Position numbers and translations under genes: made by a program. Under the pieces are notes generated by a model. The model was not told the origin of the DNA and made no database searches. It worked only from the letters and a program-made list of their open reading frames with translations. 64,000 nucleotides of DNA from Sphingomonas flavalba (GTDB lineage Bacteria; Pseudomonadota; Alphaproteobacteria; Sphingomonadales; Sphingomonadaceae), in assembly GCF_004796535.1 (NCBI RefSeq), contig NZ_SPHY01000009.1, positions 88,947 to 152,946 of the forward strand, in the 5' to 3' direction. Shown piece after piece: positions 1 through 7,316 of the stretch (within the stretch, counting starts at the first letter, position 1; every line of letters begins with the position of its first letter).

Positions 1-168
1 GCCGGAATCGGCCTTGACCCCGATCGCGACCAGCGGCGGCGCGAAGCTGGTCTGCGTCACCCAGTTGACCGTGGCAGCGGCGATGTCGCCGTCCTTCGTC
101 CCCGCCGTCAGCACGTAGATGCCATAGGGAATCATCCGCAGCGCCGTCTTTTTCGCCTGCTCGTCCAT
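1..168 (-). CDS. Flavin reductase-like domain protein, N-terminal fragment
   Basis: The gene reads leftward from an ATG at 168 and runs off the window, so only the first 56 codons are present. A GGAGGA ribosome-binding site lies just upstream. The visible peptide starts MDEQAKKTALRMIPYGIYVL and continues with a small-residue strand and a TVNWVTQTSFAPPLVAIGV-like segment. This is the typical N-terminal FMN-binding beta-barrel start of flavin reductase-like proteins, which reduce flavin or bind FMN in the cytoplasm. The substrate and partner cannot be told from this fragment. Whether it belongs to the sulfur module to its right is unknown; the gap to that module is about 70 bases. Confidence 0.75.
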   Translation of the reverse strand, partial: MDEQAKKTALRMIPYGIYVLTAGTKDGDIAAATVNWVTQTSFAPPLVAIGVKADSG

Positions 169-239
169 CGCGAATCCTCCTCCTTGCCGTCACCGCCAAG
201 GATGACGCAACGCGGCGCGCCAAGTCCAGAGGGCGGCGG

Positions 240-1019
240 TCAGAGGGCAGTCAGCACGACATAGGCGCCAATCGCGACGACCAGCAACGCGAACAGCCTT
301 TCCAGCAGGCCCTTGCGCGCGCCGATGCGCCGGCCCAACGCCAGCCCGGCGGCAGCACCGCCCAGCCCGCCCGCGACCAGCAACGCCGCCAGCGACCAGT
401 CGACCAGCCCCGACAGCGCATAGGAGGTCGCCGTCGTCAATCCCAACGCGGTGACGACGACCAGCGACGTGCCAACCGCATAGGCGATCGGCATCGCCGT
501 TGCCGCGATCAGCCCCGGCACGATCAGGAAACCGCCGCCGATGCCGAAGAACCCCGCCGCCAGCCCAACCGCGAGACCGATGCCGACCAGCCGGGGGAGC
601 AGTGCCGGGGCGCTGGCGACGGTCAGGCCCACGTCGGGCACCTCCGGTACCCGGCGGCCGCGCAACATTGACAAGCCGACACCGATCATCAGCAGCCCGA
701 ACAGCATCAGCAGGCGCTGGCCGTCGATCGCCTTGCCCAGCTCGGCGCCGATCGCCGCCCCGGCGACACCAGCGGCGGCGAAGATCATCGCGCACGGCCA
801 TTTGACCGTGCCGGTGCGGGCATGGCCGGCAAGGCCGATCAGCGCATTGGCGGCAACCGCGACCGCACCGGTGCCGATCGCGACATGCGGCGACCCGACG
901 CCGACCAGATAGACGAGCAACGGCACCGCCAGGATCGAGCCGCCACCGCCGACCAGGCCCAGGACCACGCCGATCAGCCCCCCGGAAGCGAGCGCGGCCG
1001 CCACGGTCGCCGCTGTCAT
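240..1019 (-). CDS. Sulfite exporter TauE/SafE family membrane protein
   Basis: A 259-residue integral membrane protein of the TauE/SafE family, whose members export sulfur oxyanions such as sulfite or sulfoacetate, or related anions. The sequence has the family's paired half repeats: a GLVGGGGSILAVPLL motif near residues 22-36 and a second GFFGIGGGFLIVPGLI motif near residues 157-172, each starting a bundle of hydrophobic helices, about eight in total. The length is normal for the family. The ATG at 1019 lies 7 bases after the rhodanese stop, so it is probably the last gene of a bigR-rhodanese-tauE operon. In that context it probably removes sulfite formed by persulfide oxidation; this role is inferred from neighbours. 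Confidence 0.9.
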   Translation of the reverse strand: MTAATVAAALASGGLIGVVLGLVGGGGSILAVPLLVYLVGVGSPHVAIGTGAVAVAANALIGLAGHARTGTVKWPCAMIFAAAGVAGAAIGAELGKAIDGQRLLMLFGLLMIGVGLSMLRGRRVPEVPDVGLTVASAPALLPRLVGIGLAVGLAAGFFGIGGGFLIVPGLIAATAMPIAYAVGTSLVVVTALGLTTATSYALSGLVDWSLAALLVAGGLGGAAAGLALGRRIGARKGLLERLFALLVVAIGAYVVLTAL

Positions 1020-1026
1020 CGCCGGC

Positions 1027-1545
1027 TCAGGCCGTCACTCGGCGGTTCCACGGCATCACCCGCAGCAACCGCGCCATGCCGCACCAGCCCGTCGCCCCGG
1101 CAAACATCAGCCCGCCGCCGACAAAGGCGGGGATCGCGAAGAAGCCGGGCGCAACCAGCAGGCCGAGCACGACACCGGCAAGCACCAGCGCGCCGGCCGC
1201 CAGTTGCACCTGCCGCATGATCTCCAGCGGCTGGCGGCGGTCGACGCGGGTGGCGAGCCCGGCCGCCCGCCAGCCTTGCAGGCCGCCGTCGAGGATGTGG
1301 CAAGGCACATCGCCTGCTGCCTGCTCCAGCGCCGCGGCGCAGGCGGCGGTGCGCGCGCCGGACCGGCAATGAAACACCACCGGACGGCCGCTATGGGTCA
1401 GCGTGCCAAGTGCGGCGAGCGGAATGTTGACCGCCCCGGCGATATGTTCACGGGCAAATTCGTCCGGCTCGCGGATGTCGACGAGCAACGCACCCGCCGC
1501 GATCGCGCGTTCGGCCTCGCGAGGGTGAAGGGTCGGTATCGCCAT
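1027..1545 (-). CDS. Rhodanese-DUF2892 membrane-anchored sulfurtransferase
   Basis: 172 residues. The first ~105 form a rhodanese domain with the DIREPDEFAREHI signature and the active-site loop FHCRSGART, whose Cys carries the persulfide. The last ~65 residues form a DUF2892-type hairpin of two membrane helices, giving the YgaP-like architecture (cytosolic rhodanese on a membrane anchor). I chose the ATG at 1545 because AAGGAG sits 8-13 bases upstream and a rhodanese fold begins at once; longer in-frame reading overlaps the bigR gene. It lies 5 bases after bigR and 7 before the TauE-type exporter. Likely role: moving sulfane sulfur from persulfides during hydrogen sulfide detoxification. Confidence 0.9.
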   Translation of the reverse strand: MAIPTLHPREAERAIAAGALLVDIREPDEFAREHIAGAVNIPLAALGTLTHSGRPVVFHCRSGARTAACAAALEQAAGDVPCHILDGGLQGWRAAGLATRVDRRQPLEIMRQVQLAAGALVLAGVVLGLLVAPGFFAIPAFVGGGLMFAGATGWCGMARLLRVMPWNRRVTA

Positions 1546-1550
1546 GGCGG

Positions 1551-1868
1551 CTACTCCTTGCAGTAAAGTTGATAGAGGGTGGCGAGTAGCGTCTCGACGC
1601 GCGGATCGACGATCCGGTACCACAGCGTCTGACTCTCGCGGCGGAAGGCGACCAGTCCCTCGTCGCGCATCCGCGCTAGGTGCTGCGACAGCGCGGACTG
1701 GGACAGGCCGATCGCCCCGGCAAGATCGCCGACCGTCATCTCCCCGTGCTCGACCAGCTTGCACAGCACCATCAGCCGGCGCCCGTTACCGATCGCCTTC
1801 AGCATGCCGGCAACCGCCGCCGCCTTCGTCTCAAATGTCGCCAGGTCCATTGGCGCCATCGTCATCAT
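1551..1868 (-). CDS. bigR: ArsR-family persulfide-responsive repressor, BigR/SqrR type
   Basis: 105 residues with a winged-helix HTH; the recognition helix region SQSALSQHLARMRDEGLV covers about residues 56-73. Two cysteines, Cys36 (in VLCKL) and Cys103 (in YQLYCKE), are 67 apart. This matches the spacing of the two sensing cysteines in BigR of Xylella/Agrobacterium and SqrR of Rhodobacter, which form a di- or tetrasulfide bridge with reactive sulfur and then release DNA. The metal-binding CVC motif of true ArsR proteins is absent. Start: first of ATGATG at 1868, with GGAG 7 bases upstream. It is divergent from the persulfide dioxygenase and shares its AT-rich promoter. The bigR assignment rests on cysteines plus context. 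Confidence 0.85.
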   Translation of the reverse strand: MMTMAPMDLATFETKAAAVAGMLKAIGNGRRLMVLCKLVEHGEMTVGDLAGAIGLSQSALSQHLARMRDEGLVAFRRESQTLWYRIVDPRVETLLATLYQLYCKE

Positions 1869-1877
1869 ATTTACTCC

Positions 1878-1903
1878 ATTAGATATTGCTAATTTAGTAA
1901 TTA
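1878..1903. promoter_or_regulatory. AT-rich operator candidate for BigR between divergent genes
   Basis: In the 69-base gap between bigR and the dioxygenase gene, base composition turns sharply AT-rich. Two overlapping inverted repeats are visible: ATTAG-N6-CTAAT at 1878-1893 and TAATT-N4-AATTA at 1890-1903. BigR repressors are known to bind AT-rich palindromes in just this position and to control both directions. The binding itself is inferred. Confidence 0.55.
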
Positions 1904-1937
1904 CGCATATATTGTCAACCAACATTGGAGGCTGCGC

Positions 1938-2831
1938 ATGACAACCCCTTTCATCACGTCCTTCTTCGACGAGCCGACCAACACGATCAGCCATCTGGTT
2001 GGCGACCCAACGACCCGCACCGCGGCGGTCATCGATCCGGTGCTCGATTTCGACCTCGCCAGCGGAGAGGCCGACACCCGCTCCGCGGAGCGGATCGTCG
2101 CCTTCGCCGCCGATAACGGCTGGACCATCGCGATGGTGCTCGAAACCCACGCCCATGCCGACCACCTGTCAGCCGCGCCGTACATCAAGGCGCGCACCGG
2201 CGCATGGATCGGCATCGGCGAGCATATCCGTCAGGTGCAACGCACCTTCCGCCCGGTGTTCGCGCTTGACGACCTGAACACCGACGGTTCCGATTTCGAT
2301 CGGCTGTTCGTCGACGGCGAACATTTCGCGCTCGGCGAAATGGACGTGGAGGTGATGCACGTTCCCGGCCACACCCCGGCCGACATCGCCTACCGGATCG
2401 GCGCCGTCGCGTTCGTCGGCGATACGCTGTTCATGCCCGATTACGGCACCGCCCGCGCCGACTTCCCCGGCGGAGACGCCCGCGCGCTCTACCGCTCGAT
2501 CCGGCGGTTGCTCGCCCTGCCGGACGACACCCGCCTGTTCCTCTGCCACGACTACAAGGCGCCAGGCCGCGACGACTATCGCTGGGAAGCCACCGTTGGC
2601 GAACAACGTCGTAACAGCATCCACGTCCACGACGGCGTCAGCGAAAGGGAATTCGTCGCGATGCGCGAGGCGCGGGACCAGACGCTAGCAGTGCCAAAGC
2701 TGCTGCTGCCGTCGATCCAGGTCAACATCCGCGCCGGCCGCATGCCCCGCGCAGAGGCAAACGGTGTGTCCTATCTGAAAATACCAGTACGCTGCAAAGC
2801 CGGCCCGGTCGGCGAAACGGCCGGCGCCTGA
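1938..2831 (+). CDS. blh: MBL-fold persulfide dioxygenase (Blh/ETHE1-like)
   Basis: 297 residues of metallo-beta-lactamase fold. The metal motif HAHADH is at residues 71-76, followed by the later ligands in VMHVPGHTPAD (His near 144) and VGDTLFMPDYG (Asp near 161). This arrangement is that of ETHE1/Blh iron-dependent persulfide dioxygenases, which oxidise glutathione persulfide to sulfite. The start ATG at 1938 has GGAGG about 9 bases upstream. It is transcribed away from bigR, as in the known bigR-blh loci, and the neighbouring rhodanese and sulfite exporter supply and remove its substrate and product. The last 61 bases overlap the end of the convergent GntR gene. No rhodanese domain is fused to this protein; it is encoded separately. 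Confidence 0.9.
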   Translation: MTTPFITSFFDEPTNTISHLVGDPTTRTAAVIDPVLDFDLASGEADTRSAERIVAFAADNGWTIAMVLETHAHADHLSAAPYIKARTGAWIGIGEHIRQVQRTFRPVFALDDLNTDGSDFDRLFVDGEHFALGEMDVEVMHVPGHTPADIAYRIGAVAFVGDTLFMPDYGTARADFPGGDARALYRSIRRLLALPDDTRLFLCHDYKAPGRDDYRWEATVGEQRRNSIHVHDGVSEREFVAMREARDQTLAVPKLLLPSIQVNIRAGRMPRAEANGVSYLKIPVRCKAGPVGETAGA

Positions 2832-3481
2832 TCGTCAGCCAACCGCGCGAATGCGTCGAGCACCACCCGCTCCGACTGGTCGAGATAGGTGGTTAGGCGC
2901 GCAGCGGCACCGGCCGGGTCTCCCTGCTCCAGCAGACGGACGATCGTCTCGTTATCCTCGACATAGGGGGCGTGCAGCCGCTCGGCACTATCGAGCAGTC
3001 CGAAGGCAAGCCGCAGCTCGGCGGCGATCCGCACGTAGAACGCGGCGAGGCGCGGGCTGTCGGTTAACGCGACGATGGCCGCGTGGAACGCCATGTTGGC
3101 GCTGCCGACGCTGCGCCAATCCCCAGCCGCCCGCGCCGCTGTCGCCTCATCGACTGCCGTCCGCATCCGCGCAACGGCATCGTGGCGCGGCCAGGCCTGC
3201 GTCACCGCCGGAATCTCGATCAGCCGGCGCACGCGGTAGATATCGATGATCGCCGCCATCGACGGCGCCGCCACGAACATGCCGCGATGCGGTTCGTGGC
3301 GCAGCAGTCCGTCGCGCGACAGCAGGCGGAACGCCTCGCGCAGCGTGTTGCGCGACACGCCGAGGTCGCGGGTGAGCCGCACCTCCGCCAGCCGGGTTCC
3401 AGGCGGCAGGCCGCCGCCGGTGATTTCCTCGCGCAGCCGGGTCGCGACCGTTTCCGCAAGGCCGAGCGGATCACCGGACAT
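2771..3481 (-). CDS. GntR-family regulator with FCD ligand domain
   Basis: 236 residues. The N-terminal winged helix is clear: LREEITGGGLPPGTRLAE near residues 16-33 and the recognition helix SRNTLREAFRLLSRDGLL near residues 43-60. The rest is an all-helical FCD domain, including FHAAIV, as in FadR/VanR-type sensors of small organic acids. I start at the ATG at 3481, which has GGGAG 8-12 bases upstream; in-frame sequence further upstream is the promoter region of the divergent gene. It lies divergent from the transporter-pxp-carboxylase operon and is the obvious candidate to control it. Its 3' end overlaps the persulfide dioxygenase gene by 61 bases tail to tail. Confidence 0.9.
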   Translation of the reverse strand: MSGDPLGLAETVATRLREEITGGGLPPGTRLAEVRLTRDLGVSRNTLREAFRLLSRDGLLRHEPHRGMFVAAPSMAAIIDIYRVRRLIEIPAVTQAWPRHDAVARMRTAVDEATAARAAGDWRSVGSANMAFHAAIVALTDSPRLAAFYVRIAAELRLAFGLLDSAERLHAPYVEDNETIVRLLEQGDPAGAAARLTTYLDQSERVVLDAFARLADDQAPAVSPTGPALQRTGIFR

Positions 3482-3536
3482 GCTCGTTCTCCCAAAGGCC
3501 GGGCAGCGCCGTGGCCTCCCGTACATAATCGGACAA

Positions 3537-3547
3537 TTGTTGAACAA
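3537..3547. promoter_or_regulatory. Perfect inverted repeat, GntR operator candidate
   Basis: TTGTT-G-AACAA, an 11-base perfect dyad, lies in the 163-base gap between the GntR regulator and the transporter gene, 56 bases upstream of the regulator's start codon. FadR-subfamily regulators commonly bind short palindromes with TTGT/ACAA arms. The role is inferred from position and symmetry. Confidence 0.45.
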
Positions 3548-3644
3548 CCAGTGCCCCTTTGTCAGATGACATTGACTCCGGTGCGTACCGGGCACAGGAT
3601 TTTGGCCGGGCGATGACGCCGCCCGCCCGCGACAGGAGCGCCCG

Positions 3645-4883
3645 ATGCCCGAAACGCCAACCGCCGGCCTTTCCGCCGCGACGGCAGCACGGCGCGGTGG
3701 TTTTATGGGCGCAGTATTCCTGATGGCGACATCCGCCATCGGTCCCGGTTTCATCACTCAGACCGCCACCTTCACCGCCACGCTCGGCGCTGCCTTCGCC
3801 TTCGCGATCCTCGCCTCGATCCTGATCGATTTCGTCGTTCAGCTGAACATCTGGCGGATCACCGCGCTGACCGGCCGGCTCGCGCCGGATACCGCCAACC
3901 GTGCCATTCCCGGCTCCGGCTATCTGCTGGCGGTGCTGGTCGTCGTCGGCGGCCTCGCCTTCAACATCGGCAACATCGCCGGCGCCGGCCTCGGCCTGAA
4001 CGCCATGGTCGGGCTGGATCCGAAAGCCGGCGGTGCGCTGTCCGTCCTGCTGGCGATCGGCGTGTTCCTCGCGCGGCGTGCCGGCATGCTGCTCGACCGG
4101 CTGATAGTCGCCCTTGGCCTGGTGATGATCGGCATGACCCTCGTCGTCGCGCTGCTGTCCGATCCCCCGGTCGGGGAGGCGCTGCGCCAGGCCGTGCTGC
4201 CCGACCGCGTTGACTTCGCGACGATCATGACCATCGTCGGCGGCACCGTCGGCGGCTACATCACCTATGCCGGCGCCCACCGCATGCTCGATACGGGGCT
4301 GGGCGGCGCCGGCAATCTGGCTGCCGTCTCGCGCGCGGCGCTGACCGGCATCGCCGTCACCGGGGTCATGCGCTTCCTGCTGTTCCTCGCCATTCTCGGC
4401 GTCGTCGTGTCGGGTGTCACCCTCGATCTGTCCGGTCAGGCGGCCAACCCCGCCGGCCAGGCCTTCGCCGCCGTGCTCGGCGGCTGGGGCTTGCGGGTGT
4501 TCGGGCTGATCTTCTGGGCGGCGGCGATCACCTCGGTGATCGGCGCCGCCTATACCTCGGTCAGCTTCCTGACCGTGTTCCGGGCAATGGACGAGCGGTC
4601 GCGCAACCTGGCAACCGTCGCCTTCATCGCCCTGTCGCTGGCGATCTACCTGTCGATCGGCACCGCGCCGGCGCCACTGCTGGTCTTCGTCGGCGGCTTC
4701 AACGGACTGATCCTGCCGATCGGGCTCAGCCTCTTTACCTATATCGGCTTCGCACGGCCGGATCTGATGGGCGGCCACCGTTACAGCCGGCCGCTGCTTC
4801 TGCTCAGCACCGCCACCTGCGGGCTGACATGGTATATGGGCGTCGTCTCGATCGGCCCGATCTTCGCGTTTCTCGGCAGCTAG
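3645..4883 (+). CDS. NRAMP-related transporter of the pxp (YcsG-like) type
   Basis: 412 residues with about eleven hydrophobic helices and overall NRAMP (SLC11) resemblance. The helix-1 metal motif DPGN of true Mn/Fe transporters is replaced by GPGF at residues 33-36, and the helix-6 MPH motif is also gone (TYAGAHRM instead). It is therefore unlikely to carry divalent transition metals. Related NRAMP-like proteins, such as Bacillus YcsG, are encoded with the 5-oxoprolinase genes, and here too the gene is directly followed by pxpA (11-base gap). I infer uptake of an organic substrate such as a lactam or 5-oxoproline. The start ATG at 3645 has AGGAG upstream. Confidence 0.82.
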   Translation: MPETPTAGLSAATAARRGGFMGAVFLMATSAIGPGFITQTATFTATLGAAFAFAILASILIDFVVQLNIWRITALTGRLAPDTANRAIPGSGYLLAVLVVVGGLAFNIGNIAGAGLGLNAMVGLDPKAGGALSVLLAIGVFLARRAGMLLDRLIVALGLVMIGMTLVVALLSDPPVGEALRQAVLPDRVDFATIMTIVGGTVGGYITYAGAHRMLDTGLGGAGNLAAVSRAALTGIAVTGVMRFLLFLAILGVVVSGVTLDLSGQAANPAGQAFAAVLGGWGLRVFGLIFWAAAITSVIGAAYTSVSFLTVFRAMDERSRNLATVAFIALSLAIYLSIGTAPAPLLVFVGGFNGLILPIGLSLFTYIGFARPDLMGGHRYSRPLLLLSTATCGLTWYMGVVSIGPIFAFLGS

Positions 4884-4894
4884 GCGGACACGAC

Positions 4895-5665
4895 ATGGCA
4901 ACGACCATCGACCTGAACAGCGATCTCGGCGAAGGCTACGGCGCCTGGGCGATGGGCGACGACACGGCGATGCTCGCCATCGTCAGTTCCGCCAACGTCG
5001 CCTGCGGCTTTCATGCCGGCGATCCCCTGACCTTGCGGACCACGGTGCGCGAAGCAGCGGCGCGCGGCGTCGCGATCGGCGCGCACGTCTCCTACCCCGA
5101 CCGGGTCGGTTTCGGCCGCCGGGCGATGGACCTGACCCAGGCGGAACTGATCGCCGACGTCGTCTACCAGATCGGCGCGCTGCAGGGGATCGCGGCCGCC
5201 GCCGGCACCCGCGTCACCTACGTCAAGCCGCACGGTGCCCTCTACAACCGCATCGCCAACGACGCGGAGCAGGCCGACGCGGTGATCCAGGCGATCCGCG
5301 AAATCGACCCGGCGCTGGCGCTGATGGGGCTTGCCGGCGCCCCGGTGCTTCACCGGGCACGGGAAGCAGGGTTGCGCACCATCGCCGAGGCGTTCGGCGA
5401 CCGCGCCTATACCGCGCAGGGCGCGCTGGTCTCGCGCCGCCAGCCGGGGGCGGTGCTGGACGATGCCGGCCTCGTCGCCCGCCGCATGGTGCGGCTGGTT
5501 GCCGAAGGGGTGATCGACACGATCGACGGCGGCACGCTGGCGCTGCAGGCCGATAGTATCTGCGTCCATGGTGACAGTCCCGGTGCGGTGGCGATGGCCC
5601 GCGCCATCCGTACCGCGCTGGAAGCCGAGGGTTGCACCGTCACCACCTTCACACCGGCCCCATGA
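4895..5665 (+). CDS. pxpA: 5-oxoprolinase subunit A, LamB/YcsF family
   Basis: 256 residues, full length for PxpA. The family hallmarks are visible: [14 protein letters not shown] at the N-terminus, [11 protein letters not shown] near residue 35, [17 protein letters not shown] near residue 110, and CVHGDSPGA near the C-terminus. PxpA is the LamB/YcsF component that works with PxpB and PxpC in ATP-dependent opening of 5-oxoproline. The ATG at 4895 was chosen over the in-frame ATG at 4829 because the longer form would lie inside the transporter gene. It ends in an ATGA overlap with a tiny reading frame that leads into the KipI-KipA fusion gene. Confidence 0.92.
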   Translation: MATTIDLNSDLGEGYGAWAMGDDTAMLAIVSSANVACGFHAGDPLTLRTTVREAAARGVAIGAHVSYPDRVGFGRRAMDLTQAELIADVVYQIGALQGIAAAAGTRVTYVKPHGALYNRIANDAEQADAVIQAIREIDPALALMGLAGAPVLHRAREAGLRTIAEAFGDRAYTAQGALVSRRQPGAVLDDAGLVARRMVRLVAEGVIDTIDGGTLALQADSICVHGDSPGAVAMARAIRTALEAEGCTVTTFTPAP

Positions 5666-5721
5666 CCGGCGCGCGGCTCTACGATGCCGGCGGGCGGGGG
5701 CCGGGTCGGCAGGACGGCTGA
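5662..5721 (+). CDS. Possible 19-residue coupled mini-ORF between pxpA and pxpBC
   Basis: An ATG at 5662 overlaps the pxpA stop (ATGA), and the frame ends in a TGA at 5719-5721 that overlaps the next gene's ATG (TGATG). It would encode [20 protein letters not shown] recognise no function. It may be a real small protein, a translational relay that carries ribosomes from pxpA into the next gene, or only a by-product of base composition. No separate ribosome-binding site is evident. Confidence 0.3.
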   Translation: MTGARLYDAGGRGPGRQDG

Positions 5722-7316
5722 TGCGCTTCCTGCCCGTCACCCCGCGCGCCCTACTCGTCGAATTGGCCGATCTCGACCGGACGCTGGCGCTGTTCGACGC
5801 GCTCGCCGCCGACCCGGTCGACGGCATAGAAGATATCGTTCCCGCCGCCCGGACGCTGATGGTCCGCACCGCACCCGGCGTCGCCGCCGACCACCGGATC
5901 GCTGCCGCCGTCGCCGCCCGCGCGCGGAGGCACAGCGTCATGGAGCGGGCGGCCGCTGCAACACCGGTCGAAATCCCGATGACCTACGACGGCGCTGATC
6001 TGGCCGCCGTCGCCCGCCATATGGGTCTCAGTGTCGCAGAAGTGATCGCCGCGCATCAGGCCGCCCTGTGGACCGTCGCCTTTTGCGGCTTTGCCCCAGG
6101 CTTCGCCTACATGACCTGCGACGATCCCCGCTTCGACCTGCCGCGCCGTGCCAGCCCGCGCACGCGCATCCCGGCGGGCGCGGTTGCGCTGGCGGCGCGC
6201 TTCTGCGGCGTCTACCCGCGCGACACGCCGGGCGGCTGGCAGCTTATCGGGACGACGAGGCTGCGGATGTGGGATCTGGCGCGGTCGCCACCAGCGCTGC
6301 TCCGCCCCGGCGTCAGCGCCCGCTTCGTCGCCGGCACGGCCCGCATCCACCCAGGGGCGGCCGCATCCGCGCCGACATCCGTCCCCGCCGGCCTGGCCAT
6401 CCTCGCCACCGCCTTTCCGATCCTGTTTCAGGATGACGGGCGGCCCGGCCAGACGGGGCAAGGCGTGTCGGCGTCCGGTGCGCTCGATCGCGGCGCGCTG
6501 CACCGGGCGAACCGCGCGGTCGGCAACCCGGCCGGCGCCGCCGCGCTGGAAATCACCCTTGGCCCCGTCCGCCTGCGCGCCGATCGGCCGGTGACCCTCG
6601 CCTTGACCGGTGCCGCGGATCGCGCGGTGGTCGTCGCCACCGGACGCCCGGTTCCCGTCACTCCCGGCGCCGCTTTCGCGATGGATGCGGGTGACGAGTT
6701 GCTGATCCACCCGCCCCGCCGGGGGATGCGCAGCTACCTGGCGCTGCGCGGCGGTTATGCGGTTGCCCCCGTGCTCGGCTCCGCCGCGACCGATACCCTC
6801 GCCGGCATCGGCCCGAAACCGCTCGGCACCGGCGACGTCCTCGCCCCGGCCGACCGCCCGGCGCTGGCCGTTGCCCCGCCGGAACCGCAGCCGCCGCTGC
6901 CCCGCCCCGGCGAGCTGATCGAACTGCCCGTCACCCTCGGCCCGCGCACCGACTGGTTCGCGCCGGACATCGTCGCTCGCTTCCTGGCGCAGGAGTGGCG
7001 GGTAACGCCGCAATCCTCGCGCGTCGGCATCCGGCTGGAAGGCGACGCGCCGATCAACCGCACCGGCACGGCGGAACTGCCGTCCGAAGCGACCGAGGCC
7101 GGCGCGGTCCAGATCCCCCATTCCGGCCAGCCGCTGCTGTTCCTCGCCGACCATCCGCTGACCGGCGGCTATCCGGTCATCGCAACGCTGCTGCCGGAAG
7201 GGCTTGACCGCGCCGGCCAGTGCCCCCCCGGCGCGCGCATCCGCTTCACCGCCGCGCGCCCGTTCACCCCGATCGAGGCGGAATACGCCAACCATGACCC
7301 TGTTCACCAAAGATAG
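5721..7316 (+). CDS. pxpBC: KipI-KipA fusion (PxpB-PxpC), allophanate hydrolase-like domains
   Basis: 531 residues formed by two domains that are separate proteins in E. coli. Residues ~1-215 are KipI/PxpB-like (AHS1), including GLSVAEVIAAH and the motif FCGFAPGFAYM. Residues ~225-531 are KipA/PxpC-like (AHS2), beginning with FQDDGRPGQTGQGVSASGALDR and containing LALRGGY. These domains make up PxpBC of 5-oxoprolinase and also the carboxyltransferase part of urea carboxylase. The start ATG at 5721 overlaps the preceding mini-ORF stop, and its 3' end overlaps the start of the biotin carboxylase gene by 23 bases. The fused form next to a biotin carboxylase suggests a carboxylation-driven lactam hydrolysis; that is inference. 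Confidence 0.88.
   Translation: MRFLPVTPRALLVELADLDRTLALFDALAADPVDGIEDIVPAARTLMVRTAPGVAADHRIAAAVAARARRHSVMERAAAATPVEIPMTYDGADLAAVARHMGLSVAEVIAAHQAALWTVAFCGFAPGFAYMTCDDPRFDLPRRASPRTRIPAGAVALAARFCGVYPRDTPGGWQLIGTTRLRMWDLARSPPALLRPGVSARFVAGTARIHPGAAASAPTSVPAGLAILATAFPILFQDDGRPGQTGQGVSASGALDRGALHRANRAVGNPAGAAALEITLGPVRLRADRPVTLALTGAADRAVVVATGRPVPVTPGAAFAMDAGDELLIHPPRRGMRSYLALRGGYAVAPVLGSAATDTLAGIGPKPLGTGDVLAPADRPALAVAPPEPQPPLPRPGELIELPVTLGPRTDWFAPDIVARFLAQEWRVTPQSSRVGIRLEGDAPINRTGTAELPSEATEAGAVQIPHSGQPLLFLADHPLTGGYPVIATLLPEGLDRAGQCPPGARIRFTAARPFTPIEAEYANHDPVHQR

Noticed and set aside
3645..4883. True manganese transporter MntH
   Set aside because: The DPGN and MPH metal motifs are replaced, and the gene sits in a 5-oxoprolinase-type operon.
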